From Candidatus Dormiibacterota bacterium (GTDB lineage Bacteria; Chloroflexota; Dormibacteria; Dormibacterales; Dormibacteraceae), in contig CATPBK010000013.1 in assembly GCA_955652705.1 (NCBI GenBank), positions 1 through 36,688 of the forward strand: DNA of 36,688 nucleotides, in the 5' to 3' direction. A program made the translations under genes and the position numbers. Numbering within the stretch: position 1 is the first letter of the stretch; each line of letters starts with the position of its first letter. Shown piece after piece: positions 22,420-31,363 of the stretch. Below the pieces are notes generated by a model. That model had not been told where the DNA came from. It was given only the letters and a program-made list of their open reading frames with translations, and searched no databases.

Positions 22420-23137
22420 GCGCGTACTGGGGCTCGAGGCCGAGGTCGGCGGCCGGGAGGACGAGGTCGCCGGCGCCGTACCAGCCCAGCTGCACCTGGT
22501 AGTCGCGTTGGCGCTGCTTCAAGTCCCCGAGGCTGGCGGGCTCCGCCAGGAGCGTTTCCATTCCGGCTCGGTTGCCCACCGCGGCGACGCCGAAGGGCGG
22601 TACCAGCGGTGGCCCGTCGTCGATCACGACGGCCGTCCCGGCGCCCACGATGCGGCTCTCCGGCGTGATCCGGCGGCCGTTCACGGCAACACCCTCCGCG
22701 CCGCCCCTGAAGAGCAGGTTGACCACGTCCTGGACGTCCTGGAAGTTGACCAGGTAGGCGCTCACCGCGGCTCCCCCCTTGGAGGGCTGCCCGTTGCCGA
22801 GCGTGACCGTTTCGCCCGGGCCGTGAAGGCGCGTCAGCCCCGAGTGTGCGCGCAGGTCGGCGACCTGGTCGGCCAGCTGCCGGCTGGCGCCCGAGCGCTG
22901 TGCCGCCTGTGTCTCCAACCGGCCGATCTGTGACTGCAGCTCGGCGGTGCGGGACCGATAAGCGGCGTTGTCTGTTTCGAGACTCCTGACGGTCCCGGCG
23001 AGAGCCTCGTTGCGCGCGACGCGGTTGGAGGGCGGAATCAGCTCGGCGCGCAGCTGGGCCGCAAAGAAGAAGCCGAAGGCGAGCGCCAGCAAGGCGACTA
23101 CCGGGTACAAGCGCAATCGCGGCCAGGCGGCATGCAT
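22409..23137 (-). CDS. DUF881 family membrane protein (upstream copy)
   Basis: This is a 242-residue paralogue of the downstream gene with the same plan: membrane helix (about 10-28, LYPVVALLALAFGFFFAAQL), coiled-coil (about 40-85) and DUF881 domain (about 100-230), with VSAYLVNFQDVQDVVNLLF and GAEGVAVNGRRITPES. I chose ATG 23137 (MHAAWPRLRLYP), which starts just before the helix; an upstream extension of 19 codons would overlap the divergent gdh start. GATACT lies 7 nt before the ATG and overlaps the gdh -10 on the other strand. The tandem arrangement suggests that the two act as a heteromer. Confidence 0.86.
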   Translation of the reverse strand: MHAAWPRLRLYPVVALLALAFGFFFAAQLRAELIPPSNRVARNEALAGTVRSLETDNAAYRSRTAELQSQIGRLETQAAQRSGASRQLADQVADLRAHSGLTRLHGPGETVTLGNGQPSKGGAAVSAYLVNFQDVQDVVNLLFRGGAEGVAVNGRRITPESRIVGAGTAVVIDDGPPLVPPFGVAAVGNRAGMETLLAEPASLGDLKQRQRDYQVQLGWYGAGDLVLPAADLGLEPQYAHAG

Positions 23138-23143
23138 CGGATG

Positions 23144-23149
23144 TAGTAT
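23144..23149 (+). promoter_or_regulatory. -10 hexamer of glutamate dehydrogenase, leaderless type
   Basis: TAGTAT ends 7 nt before GTG 23157. The reverse strand reads ATACTA, part of the likely -10 (GATACT) of the divergent DUF881 gene. The two promoters share bases, so only one can be occupied at a time. Confidence 0.5.
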
Positions 23150-23156
23150 CGGCGGC

Positions 23157-24416
23157 GTGGCAGTCGGGCTGAAGGCCGATTCCGCATACGTCACCGCTCA
23201 GCACCAGTTCGACGTAGCCGCCGACGTGCTCGATCTCCCGGAGAACGTTCGCAACCTCCTGCGCGAGGTCAAGCGCGAGCTCGTCGTCCACTTTCCGGTG
23301 CACATGGACGACCACTCGATCGAGCTCTTCACGGGCTATCGGGTGCAGCACAACATCAGTCGCGGACCCGCCAAGGGCGGCATTCGTTACCAGGCCGGGC
23401 TGACGCTCGACGCGGTGAAGGCGATGGCGATGTTGATGACCTGGAAATGCGCGGTCGTTGGGCTGCCATACGGTGGCGCCAAAGGCGGCGTGGACGTCGA
23501 CCCGCGCCGGCTCTCGGCCGGCGAGCTGGAACACCTGACGCGGCGTTACGCGACCGAGATCGCGATCCTGCTGGGCCCCGAGAAGGACATCCCGGCGCCC
23601 GACATGGGCACCACGCCACAGGTGATGGCCTGGATCATGGACACCATCTCGATGCACGAGGGCCACTCGGTCCCGGCGTCGGTGACCGGCAAGCCGCTGG
23701 ACGTGGGCGGCTCGGTGGGCCGCGACGAGGCCCCTGGCCGGGGCGTCACATATGTGACTCTGGAAGCGCTCAAGTACCTGCACGTGCAGGAGGAGACCCC
23801 GACCGTTGCCATCCAGGGTTACGGCACGGTCGGCCACAGCGCCGCCCGCCTGCTGGCGGAGGCCGGCATCAAGGTCGTGGCGGTGAGCGACTCCAAGACG
23901 GGGATCCACAACCCGAAGGGCCTCGACATCGAAGCGCTCGACGAGCACAAGCGCGTGCGCGGCGGCGTCAGCGGGTTCAAGGGCGGCGAGGACATCAGCA
24001 ACGAGGAGCTGCTCGAGCTGCCGGTCACGGTGCTGGTGCCGGCCGCCGTCGAAAACGTGCTGACCGAGAAGAACGCCGGCAAGGTCCACGCCCGGCTCAT
24101 CACCGAGGGCGCCAATGTGCCCACCACGCCGGCGGCGGACGACATCCTGAACGAGATGGGCGTGTTCATCGTCCCGGACATCCTCGCCAACTCCGGCGGC
24201 GTGATCGTTTCTTACTTCGAGTGGGTGCAGGACCTCCAGGCCTTCTTCTGGGAAGGCGAGGAGATCAACACGAAGCTGCATCACATCATCACGCGCGCCT
24301 TCTACGAGGTGCTTCACACCAGCGTCAACAAGCGCCTTCCGATGCGTACGGCCGCCTACGCGCTGGCGGTCCAGAAGGTCGCCAACGCAACCATCGTCAG
24401 GGGCATCTACCCCTAG
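23157..24416 (+). CDS. gdhA: Glutamate dehydrogenase
   Basis: This is a 419-residue hexameric-type Glu/Leu/Phe/Val dehydrogenase that interconverts glutamate with 2-oxoglutarate and ammonia. Key lysines are K73 in GPAKGGIRY, K97 in MTWKCAV and K109 in LPYGGAKGGVDVDP. The Rossmann motif is VAIQGYGTVGHSAA. The sequence resembles the RocG/GudB length class (about 420). NAD or NADP use cannot be told safely. GTG 23157 is chosen from the family N-terminus and the -10 spacing. It diverges from the DUF881 pair with 19 nt between the starts. Confidence 0.95.
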   Translation: MAVGLKADSAYVTAQHQFDVAADVLDLPENVRNLLREVKRELVVHFPVHMDDHSIELFTGYRVQHNISRGPAKGGIRYQAGLTLDAVKAMAMLMTWKCAVVGLPYGGAKGGVDVDPRRLSAGELEHLTRRYATEIAILLGPEKDIPAPDMGTTPQVMAWIMDTISMHEGHSVPASVTGKPLDVGGSVGRDEAPGRGVTYVTLEALKYLHVQEETPTVAIQGYGTVGHSAARLLAEAGIKVVAVSDSKTGIHNPKGLDIEALDEHKRVRGGVSGFKGGEDISNEELLELPVTVLVPAAVENVLTEKNAGKVHARLITEGANVPTTPAADDILNEMGVFIVPDILANSGGVIVSYFEWVQDLQAFFWEGEEINTKLHHIITRAFYEVLHTSVNKRLPMRTAAYALAVQKVANATIVRGIYP

Positions 24417-24453
24417 CTTTTCCTCCGGGCACGGAGAAAGGGCAAATGACGCG

Positions 24454-24675
24454 GTGAGCGCCTACTGGTCCATCGTCCTCGGGCTCTCCTGGCTGGCCGC
24501 CGGCATCGTGCTGTTCTTCGATATCGGGCGGTTCCCGACGCGTCTCATCCGGAGCCTGCATCCCAAACGCGGGGAGCTGGAGGAGGAGGCCATCGTGCCC
24601 GGTTACTGGCGTTTTTGGGGCAGCGTTCTCGCCGTCGCCGGCATCGTGCTGATCGGCTATACCCTGTCGCGTTGA
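24454..24675 (+). CDS. Small two-helix membrane protein
   Basis: This 73-residue protein has hydrophobic segments at about 5-24 (WSIVLGLSWLAAGIVLFF) and 52-70 (WRFWGSVLAVAGIVLIGYTL) joined by a charged loop (RSLHPKRGELEEEAIVPG). It starts at GTG 24454, 37 nt after gdh on the same strand. No family is recognised. Codon use agrees with its neighbours. A GC-rich hairpin at about 24695-24722 follows. Confidence 0.6.
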   Translation: MSAYWSIVLGLSWLAAGIVLFFDIGRFPTRLIRSLHPKRGELEEEAIVPGYWRFWGSVLAVAGIVLIGYTLSR

Positions 24676-24739
24676 AGGCGCGTAAAGTGAGCCGGTTGCC
24701 GGGGCGGACCCGCCGCCCGGCGTAGGTGGACAACTTACT

Positions 24740-25690
24740 TTGCGAGTCCTCATCACCGGGGTGTCCCGGGACCTCGGGCCGGACCTCGCCAGGCGGCTCG
24801 AACGACGTGACGACGTCCGCGCCGTCTTCGGTTTGGACGTTGTCCCGCCGCGCCTGCGATTCCGCCGGCTCCAGTTCTTTCGGGCCGACCTCCGCCAGCC
24901 GTCCTCGAGCGAGCTGATCAAAGAGCTGGACCCGGACGTCATCGTGCACCTGGCGACCCAGGTCACGGCCACCGCCGCGACCCCGCGCCAGGCGCATGAG
25001 ACGAATGCCATCGGAACGATGAACGTCCTGGCCGCCTCGCAGCACGCTCGGCGCCTGGTCGTGAGGTCGTCCACGGCCGTCTACAGCTCCGGGCTGGAGC
25101 TGCCGTCGCTGCTCACCGAGGAGGACGGCCGCCGGGGGGCGCCAGGCGGCGCGGCCAGCCGCGACCTGCGCGAGGTGGAGCTCACGGTGCGCGAGTTCGC
25201 GACGGTCAACGACAAGGTCAGCGTTGTGATCTTGCGGCTCGGCCAGGTCCTCGGCCGGCGCTGGCGCAGCCTGCTCGCCGAGTACCTCACGCTCGAGGCG
25301 CCGCCGACCGTGCCGGGCTTCGACCCGCGCCTCCAGCTGCTCTCGGAAGAGGCCGCGCTGGAGGCCGTCGAGCGAGCCGCCCTGGGTTCGCACGCGGGCG
25401 TCTTCAACGTGGCCGGGCCGGGCGTCCTGCTGCTGAGTCAGCTCCTCCGCCTGGCGGGGCGGCGCGGCCGGCCGATCCTGCCCCCGGTGGGCGGCACCTG
25501 GATCCGGCGCCAGGCTTACCGAGCGGCGACCGGCCACGATCTACCGGACCACCTGATCCAGCTCCTGAGCGACGGCCAGGCGATCGATGGCCGGCGCCTG
25601 GAGGAAGCGTCCGGCTGGCGGCCCCGGGAGTCCACGGCGGACGTGGCGGTCAAATTCGCTACGCCGCCGGTGTTCCAGAAGGCTGGCTGA
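24740..25690 (+). CDS. NAD(P)-dependent epimerase/dehydratase-like (SDR) protein
   Basis: This is a 316-residue extended SDR-type protein. The nucleotide motif is MRVLITGVSRDLGPDLAR (GxxxxxG form), followed by HLATQVT and NAIGTMNVL. The usual Tyr-x3-Lys pair is not visible: the region where it should lie reads AASRDLREVELTVREF, with no Tyr or Lys. It may therefore bind NAD without normal redox catalysis. It starts at TTG 24740 with AGGTGGA 10 nt before. The acyltransferase start overlaps its stop (TGATG), so both belong to one operon, probably in lipid or envelope metabolism. Confidence 0.8.
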   Translation: MRVLITGVSRDLGPDLARRLERRDDVRAVFGLDVVPPRLRFRRLQFFRADLRQPSSSELIKELDPDVIVHLATQVTATAATPRQAHETNAIGTMNVLAASQHARRLVVRSSTAVYSSGLELPSLLTEEDGRRGAPGGAASRDLREVELTVREFATVNDKVSVVILRLGQVLGRRWRSLLAEYLTLEAPPTVPGFDPRLQLLSEEAALEAVERAALGSHAGVFNVAGPGVLLLSQLLRLAGRRGRPILPPVGGTWIRRQAYRAATGHDLPDHLIQLLSDGQAIDGRRLEEASGWRPRESTADVAVKFATPPVFQKAG

Positions 25691-26781
25691 TGGCGGCTCC
25701 GGCACCAACCAGGCCGCGGGCGACCGTGGAACGGGCCGCCAGGACCGACCTCGACGGCCTCTATCGAGATGTCGCGCTCGAGATCCGAACGCGCGCGCCC
25801 CGGGACCGCAATGGCCACCGTCGCGTGGCCCTGCCTCGGGCGGTGCGGCGCCTCCGCAAGCAAGCCCCCCTGCTGGCGCTGGAGGGGGTCGGCCGCCTCA
25901 GCGTCGCGCTCCGCCGGCTGACCGGGCGCGACGTCATCGACTTGAACGCCATGATGGCGGTCGTCCAGTTCCTCTACCAGCAGGTCGAGCTGTCGAAGCG
26001 CGATCTCTACGAGGTCGATGAATTCGGCTTCGACCGCGAGTACGCCGAATCGCTCCTCCCGGTGTTCCGCTGGATCTACCACAACTACTGGCGGGTGGAG
26101 ACGACAGGCGCCGCCAACGTGCCCGGCGAGGGCCGGGCCCTTCTGGTCAGCAACCATGCCGGAGTGCTGCCCTGGGACGGCGCCATGATCAAGACCGCGC
26201 TCTTCGAGGAGCATCTGACGCCGCGTCATGCGCGGGCGCTGGTGGCGAGCGTCTTCTTCGGGCTCCCTGTGCTCTCCTGGTTTCTGCGCCGGACCGGCCA
26301 GACGGTCGGTCACCCCGCCGACGCCCAGCGGCTGCTTGGGCGCGATGAGCTGGTGCTCGTCTTCCCGGAAGGCGTGAAAGGGACCGGCAAAGGCTGGCAG
26401 AACCGCTACCGCCTGCAGCGGTTCGGCAGGGGCGGCTACGTGGAAACGGCGATCCGGGCGCGGGCGCCCATCATTCCGATCTCGGTCGTGGGCAGCGAGG
26501 AGATCTACCCGATGATCGCCAATCTGGAGCCGCTGGCCAAGGCGGTCGGCTTCCCGTACTTTCCCATCACGCCGTTCTTTCCGCTGCTGGGCCCGCTGGG
26601 CGCGATCCCGCTGCCGTCCAAGTGGCGGATCCAGTTCCACGAGCCGGTCCGGACCGACCTCTGGGACCCGGCTGACGCCGCCGACCAGCGGCTCGTCATG
26701 AGCATCAGCGACCACGTGCAGGAGATCATCCAGGCCGGGATCCTGGAGAACCTGAAGCTGAGAAAAGGGGTCTTCGTCTAG
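25690..26781 (+). CDS. PlsC-like lysophospholipid acyltransferase
   Basis: This is a 363-residue protein. An N-terminal charged, helical part of about 125 residues is not part of the core fold. The acyltransferase core has LLVSNHAGVLPWDGAMI (H156, D163) and a FPEGVKGTGKGW block (family EGxR/G motif), then PIIPISVVGSEE. The spacing H-x6-D differs from the usual H-x4-D, a form known in an actinobacterial-type subgroup. It probably adds an acyl chain to a lysolipid or glycerol phosphate, but the acceptor is unknown. It is coupled to the SDR-like gene and ends 10 nt from the convergent DUF4332 stop. Confidence 0.85.
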   Translation: MAAPAPTRPRATVERAARTDLDGLYRDVALEIRTRAPRDRNGHRRVALPRAVRRLRKQAPLLALEGVGRLSVALRRLTGRDVIDLNAMMAVVQFLYQQVELSKRDLYEVDEFGFDREYAESLLPVFRWIYHNYWRVETTGAANVPGEGRALLVSNHAGVLPWDGAMIKTALFEEHLTPRHARALVASVFFGLPVLSWFLRRTGQTVGHPADAQRLLGRDELVLVFPEGVKGTGKGWQNRYRLQRFGRGGYVETAIRARAPIIPISVVGSEEIYPMIANLEPLAKAVGFPYFPITPFFPLLGPLGAIPLPSKWRIQFHEPVRTDLWDPADAADQRLVMSISDHVQEIIQAGILENLKLRKGVFV

Positions 26782-26791
26782 ACCCGAGCCG

Positions 26792-27235
26792 CTAGCGCGA
26801 TCGCCAGCTGCGCAGCCGCTCGGCCCGCGTGTGCTCCTCGTCCGGCTCCTCGATCACGTCGATCGTGCGCGCCTGGCTGATCCAGTACTCCACGTCGGGC
26901 AGCGTCGGCGCCCCGCTCAGGCCGACGATGTTGACCAGTCGCTGGTGCAGGGTGGGTGCGTCTTCGCGGGCCAGGATGGCGAGGCTCGTGATCCCGCAGC
27001 GCTGCAGCGTGGAGAGGAACCGCTCAGTGCCCGATACCTCCATCAGCGCCGCCTCCTGACCAAGCGCCTTGAGCCTCTCCTCCGGAATGCCCGTCCGCAA
27101 GGCCAGCCGCTCGCGGTCGATGACGAGCGTCGTGAAGTGGAGCAGCTGGTTCGTGTGCTTGACCTCGACCGCCCGCAGCCTCTCGCACTCCTCGGGGCTG
27201 ATCCCGCGGATGTACTCGAGGCGCTTCATTGGCAT
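26792..27235 (-). CDS. DUF4332 helix-hairpin-helix protein
   Basis: This is a 147-residue all-helical protein. It has two HhH-like parts, RLEYIRGISPEECERLRAV near the start and FLSTLQRCGITSLAILARED in the middle, which match the DUF4332 pattern. Such domains often bind DNA non-specifically; the role here is unknown. ATG 27235 has AGGAAG 5 nt before it. TATTCT lies 12 nt before the start. It diverges from guaB3 with 80 nt between starts. Confidence 0.75.
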   Translation of the reverse strand: MPMKRLEYIRGISPEECERLRAVEVKHTNQLLHFTTLVIDRERLALRTGIPEERLKALGQEAALMEVSGTERFLSTLQRCGITSLAILAREDAPTLHQRLVNIVGLSGAPTLPDVEYWISQARTIDVIEEPDEEHTRAERLRSWRSR

Positions 27236-27272
27236 GGCTCTTCCTGAAGAATAAGCGGGAGCCGGCGTCGGG

Positions 27273-27278
27273 TATAAT
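27273..27278 (+). promoter_or_regulatory. -10 hexamer upstream of guaB3
   Basis: A perfect TATAAT in very GC-rich surroundings, about 38 nt before the proposed CTG start. It would give a leader of about 30 nt containing GGGAG. It excludes the long N-terminal extension starting at TTG 27229. It probably drives the whole purine/pyruvate carboxylase cluster. Confidence 0.6.
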
Positions 27279-27315
27279 TCCGCGAAATTCCTCCGCCCCT
27301 TGGGAGAAGCACACC

Positions 27316-28512
27316 CTGGACCGACTCGCAGCTGAGCTCACCGCCGAGGCCCCGGGGCTGGAGATCGGGCTCGGCCGTCGTGCCCGTCGCGCTTATGGAT
27401 TCGACGAGGTCGCCCTCGTGCCGGGCCGGGTCACGATCAATCCGGACGAGGTCGACATCTCCTTCAACCTCGACGCCTTGCGTCTCGAGCTTCCGATCTG
27501 GGGCTCGGCGATGGATGGCGTCGTCGATGTCGCCTTCGCGGTCGAGATGGGGCGTCTGGGTGGCCTCGCCGTCCTCAACCTGGACGGCGTCCAGACCAAG
27601 TACGACGACCCGGCGCCGGTCCTCAAACGCATCGCGGAGGCTTCGCGCGCCGAGGTCAACGGCCTCCTCCAGGAGGTCTACCGGGAGCCAGTCAAGCCCC
27701 GGCTGATCAGCGAGCGCATCAAGGCGATCAAGGCAGCGGGCGTCGCTTGCGCGGTCTCCACCGTGCCGGCCAGGGCCGGCGAGCGGGCCGAGCTGGTCGA
27801 ATCAGCCGGCGCCGACGTGCTTGTCGTGCAGGGCACCGTCCTCACCGCGCGCCACATCTCCAGGTCCTACACGCAGCTCTCTTTCGCGGCGCTCGCCCGG
27901 CAGCTGCGCATCCCGGTCGTGGCCGGCAACTGCGTCCACTTCGCGACCGCCCTGGAGCTGATGGAGGAAGGAGTGGCCGGGATCCTGGTCGGAGTCGGCC
28001 CCGGCGCCGCCTGCACCACCCGGGGCGTGCTCGGAGTGGGGGTGCCCCAGGTCACAGCGACCGCGGACGTGGCGGCCGCGCGCGAGGTCTATTACGAGCG
28101 GACGGGCCGGCGGGTGGCCGTGATCACCGATGGCGGCATGAGGATCGGCGCCGACGTTTGCAAAGCGTTCGCATCCGGGGCCGACGCGGTCATGGTCGGG
28201 TCACCCCTCGCCGGAGCCGAAGAGTCGGCCTCGAAGGGATTCAACTGGGGCATGGCGACCCCCGATCCGAACCTGCCGCGGGGGACCCGGATCGAAGTCG
28301 GCGTGAAGGCGACGCTGCGCGAGATCCTGACCGGGCCGGCCCGAGTCGACGACGGCACGCAGAACTTTGCGGGGGCTTTGCGCTCCGCACTGGGAGTCTG
28401 CGGCGCCCGCGACCTGCGCGAGTTCCAGCGGGTGGAGATGGTGATCGCCCCGGCCATCGTCAACGAGGGCAAGGTCTTCCAGCAGGCCCAGCGCGTCGGC
28501 ATGGGGAAGTGA
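27316..28512 (+). CDS. guaB3: GuaB3-type IMP dehydrogenase family protein
   Basis: This is a 398-residue protein without CBS domains, as in the GuaB3 group. It begins with the conserved [21 protein letters not shown]. The flavin/nucleotide part includes [15 protein letters not shown] with catalytic-type C233, and [22 protein letters not shown] in pieces. GuaB3 proteins were long annotated as IMP dehydrogenase; some act as GMP reductases, so the exact reaction is uncertain. No ATG, GTG or TTG exists between the TATAAT and the conserved N-terminus; CTG 27316 has GGGAG 9 nt before it and is the best start. The gene overlaps guaA by 4 nt (GTGA). Confidence 0.87.
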   Translation: MDRLAAELTAEAPGLEIGLGRRARRAYGFDEVALVPGRVTINPDEVDISFNLDALRLELPIWGSAMDGVVDVAFAVEMGRLGGLAVLNLDGVQTKYDDPAPVLKRIAEASRAEVNGLLQEVYREPVKPRLISERIKAIKAAGVACAVSTVPARAGERAELVESAGADVLVVQGTVLTARHISRSYTQLSFAALARQLRIPVVAGNCVHFATALELMEEGVAGILVGVGPGAACTTRGVLGVGVPQVTATADVAAAREVYYERTGRRVAVITDGGMRIGADVCKAFASGADAVMVGSPLAGAEESASKGFNWGMATPDPNLPRGTRIEVGVKATLREILTGPARVDDGTQNFAGALRSALGVCGARDLREFQRVEMVIAPAIVNEGKVFQQAQRVGMGK

Positions 28513-30074
28513 GCGCGACAGTCCAGGCCCCTCCTACCCGCGCGACAGTCTTCGTCCTCGACTTCGGCGCCCAGTACTCGCAGTTGATCGCCCGGCGCGT
28601 GCGCGAGGCGGGCGTGTACTGCGAGCTGGTCCCGGGCACGATTCCCTGGTCGGAGCTGAAAGAGCGCCAGCCGGCCGCCTTGATCCTGAGCGGCGGCCCC
28701 GCGAGCGTTTACGAAAGCGGCGCCCCGCAGGTCGACCCCGCGGCGCTCAAGGCTGGCGTTCCCGTGCTCGGGATCTGCTACGGCATGCAGTTGATCGCCT
28801 ACCACCTCGGCGGTGAGGTCCTCCCCGCCGACCACCGCGAGTACGGACCCGCCTTCATCAAGGTCGAGGACGCTGGGAACCTGTTCTTGGGCCTGCCCGC
28901 CGAGATGCCGGTCTGGATGAGCCACGGCGATCACGTCTCCAAGCTGCCGCCCGGCTTCCACCCACTGGCCCGCAGCGCCAACTCCCCGCTGGCGGCCTTC
29001 GCCAGCGACGCCGGCATCGTGGGCATCCAGTTCCATCCGGAGGTCGTCCATACGCCGCACGGGAAGGAGATCCTGCGCAACTTCCTCTACCGCGTCTGCG
29101 GGTTGGAAGCGACCTGGACGTCGGGCTCCTACGTCGCCGAGTCGGTCGAGGCGATCCAGGCGCGGGTCGGCTCCGGGCGCGTCATCTGCGCGCTCTCCGG
29201 CGGGGTGGACAGCGCGGTCGCCGCGACACTCGTGCACCGGGCTGTGGGCGACCAGCTGACCTGCGTCTTCGTCAACAACGGGCTGCTCCGCAAGGAGGAG
29301 CCCGAACGCGTGCTCGACGTCATGCACGGCAACCTGGACATGCGCATTCGCTATGTGGACGCCTCTGACAGGTTCCTCGCGGAGCTGGCGGGCGTCGTTG
29401 ACCCCGAGGCCAAGCGGCGGGCCGTGGGCAAGGTCTTCATCGACGTCTTCGAAGCCGAGGCGAGGGCGCTCGGCGATATCGACTTCCTGGCCCAGGGGAC
29501 GCTCTACCCGGACGTGATCGAGTCGACCGCGCCCGACACCGCTGCCAGCGCGGTCAAGATCAAGACCCACCACAACGTCGGCGGCCTTCCGGAAGGGCTG
29601 CGCTTCCAGCTCATCGAGCCGCTCCGCTATCTCTTCAAGGACGAGGTGCGCGCCGTGGGCCTCGAGCTCGGCCTGCCTGAAGACATGGTGTGGCGCCAGC
29701 CGTTTCCAGGGCCGGGGCTGGCCATCCGCTGCCTCGGGGAGGTCACCGCCGAAAGGCTTGAGATCCTCCGCAACGCCGACTGGGTGGTCGTCGACGAGAT
29801 CAAGAAGAACGGCCTCTACCGGCAGGTGTGGCAGTCCTTCGCGGTGCTGACGCCGCTCCAGACGGTCGGCGTGATGGGCGACTTCCGAACCTACGCCAAC
29901 GTGGTGGCGGTGCGCGTGGTGACTTCCGATGACGCGATGACCGCCGATTGGGCCCGGGTGCCGTACGAGGTGCTCGGCAAGATCTCCAACCGCATCGTCA
30001 ACGAGGTGAAGGGTGTCAACCGGGTGGTTTTCGACATCACCTCCAAGCCGCCGGGGACGATCGAATGGGAGTAG
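28509..30074 (+). CDS. guaA: GMP synthase (glutamine-hydrolysing)
   Basis: This is a 521-residue protein that converts XMP to GMP with glutamine and ATP. The class I amidotransferase domain (about 12-200) has C90 in LGICYGMQ, with H176 and E178 in GIQFHPEV. The ATP pyrophosphatase P-loop is LSGGVDSAV (about 229-237), and the C-terminal dimerisation domain ends KPPGTIEWE, the normal end. All active-site residues are present. The start GTG 28509 overlaps the guaB3 stop. The next gene follows after 17 nt. Confidence 0.97.
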   Translation: MSATVQAPPTRATVFVLDFGAQYSQLIARRVREAGVYCELVPGTIPWSELKERQPAALILSGGPASVYESGAPQVDPAALKAGVPVLGICYGMQLIAYHLGGEVLPADHREYGPAFIKVEDAGNLFLGLPAEMPVWMSHGDHVSKLPPGFHPLARSANSPLAAFASDAGIVGIQFHPEVVHTPHGKEILRNFLYRVCGLEATWTSGSYVAESVEAIQARVGSGRVICALSGGVDSAVAATLVHRAVGDQLTCVFVNNGLLRKEEPERVLDVMHGNLDMRIRYVDASDRFLAELAGVVDPEAKRRAVGKVFIDVFEAEARALGDIDFLAQGTLYPDVIESTAPDTAASAVKIKTHHNVGGLPEGLRFQLIEPLRYLFKDEVRAVGLELGLPEDMVWRQPFPGPGLAIRCLGEVTAERLEILRNADWVVVDEIKKNGLYRQVWQSFAVLTPLQTVGVMGDFRTYANVVAVRVVTSDDAMTADWARVPYEVLGKISNRIVNEVKGVNRVVFDITSKPPGTIEWE

Positions 30075-30078
30075 CCCC

Positions 30079-30084
30079 TACCCT
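30079..30084 (+). promoter_or_regulatory. Possible internal -10 before purD
   Basis: TACCCT ends 7 nt before GTG 30092, in the 17-nt gap after guaA. It fits the TAnnnT leaderless pattern seen elsewhere in the window, but the position in an operon makes it less certain. No -35 is clear. Confidence 0.3.
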
Positions 30085-30091
30085 CTAACGA

Positions 30092-31363
30092 GTGAGGATC
30101 CTGGTCGTCGGCTCCGGCGCGCGCGAGCACGCCCTGGCCTGGAAGTGCATGCAGTCGGCGATCAGCTCGCGGGTATTCATCGCCCCCGGCAACGGCGGCA
30201 CCGGGGGCCTGGCTAAGAACATCCAGATCCCGGCCGACGACGTCGTCAACCTGGTCAAATTCGCAAAGCACGAAAAGATCGGGCTCGTCGTGCTCGGGCC
30301 CGAGTCGGCGGTCGCGGCCGGCGTGGGCGACGCCATGCGCGCGGAGGGCATCCCCACCTTCGGGCCCGACCGCGCTCCAGGCCGGATCGAGAGCAGCAAG
30401 GCCTTCGCCAAGGACCTGATGCAGAGAGCGGGCATCCCCACGGCCGACTTCGCTGTCTTCAGCGAAGCCCCGGCCGCACGGAAGTGGGCCGACGACCGTG
30501 ACGGCCGGGTCGTCGTCAAGGCAGACGGCCTGGCACTCGGCAAGGGCGTGCTCGTCTGCCACGACCGGGCGCAGGCGGGCAAGGCGATCGACGCCATGCT
30601 GGTCGAGCACAGCTTCGGGCGCGCCGGGCACACCATCGTGGTCGAGGAGCTGCTCGATGGCCGCGAGCTCTCGCTGATGGCTATCAGCGACGGCAAACGC
30701 GTGGTCCCGCTTGCTCCAGCGCGGGACTTCAAGCGCGCCGGCGAGGGCGATACCGGTCCCTTGACCGGTGGGATGGGCGCTTACTCGCCGCCACCCGACG
30801 CAACTCCCGAACTGGTGGAGGAGGCCGTGCGGGTCGCGATCGAGCCGGCTATCAAACGGCTGGCCGACGATGGCCTCGAGTACCGGGGGGTGCTCTACGC
30901 GGGGCTGATGCTCACCGACCAGGGCGTCAAGGTCCTGGAGTTCAACGCGCGCTTCGGCGACCCCGAGGCGCAGTGCGTCCTGCCGCGGCTGGCGACGGAT
31001 CCGGTGCGCGTCATGCTCGAGGCGGCCAAGGGGGACCTGGGTCGCATCGAGCGGCTGGAATGGACCGACCGGGCCGCGGTCGCGGTGGTCGTCGCCTCCG
31101 GCGGCTATCCGGATTCCTTCGAGACGGGTTTCGCAATCGACGGCTTGAGCCAGATCCCGCCCGGCGTCCTCGTCTTCCACGCCGGCACCCGCTATGTGGC
31201 GGGCCGGGGCCTCGTCACCAGCGGCGGCCGCGTCCTCACCCTGGCCGCCGTCGCCGGCAGCGTTGGCGACGCGCGCGAGGCCGTGCTGGCCGCGATCGGA
31301 CGGGTACGATTTCCCGGAGCCTTCCACCGCCCCGACATTGCCCAGGAGGCCGTCCGTGCCTAG
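30092..31363 (+). CDS. purD: Phosphoribosylamine-glycine ligase (GAR synthetase)
   Basis: This is a 423-residue ATP-grasp enzyme, step 2 of purine synthesis. It begins [18 protein letters not shown]. Other marks are [40 protein letters not shown] and [17 protein letters not shown], all typical. Length is normal. The start is GTG 30092; no Shine-Dalgarno sequence is visible. The 3' end overlaps purE by 8 nt. Confidence 0.96.
   Translation: MRILVVGSGAREHALAWKCMQSAISSRVFIAPGNGGTGGLAKNIQIPADDVVNLVKFAKHEKIGLVVLGPESAVAAGVGDAMRAEGIPTFGPDRAPGRIESSKAFAKDLMQRAGIPTADFAVFSEAPAARKWADDRDGRVVVKADGLALGKGVLVCHDRAQAGKAIDAMLVEHSFGRAGHTIVVEELLDGRELSLMAISDGKRVVPLAPARDFKRAGEGDTGPLTGGMGAYSPPPDATPELVEEAVRVAIEPAIKRLADDGLEYRGVLYAGLMLTDQGVKVLEFNARFGDPEAQCVLPRLATDPVRVMLEAAKGDLGRIERLEWTDRAAVAVVVASGGYPDSFETGFAIDGLSQIPPGVLVFHAGTRYVAGRGLVTSGGRVLTLAAVAGSVGDAREAVLAAIGRVRFPGAFHRPDIAQEAVRA

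Noticed and set aside
24695-24722. GC-rich imperfect hairpin before the SDR-like gene
   Set aside because: No T-tract and a bulged stem; such pairings are common by chance at this GC content.
28092-29573. 493-codon frame antisense to guaB3/guaA
   Set aside because: Both plus-strand genes are well supported by active-site motifs; the antisense translation shows none.
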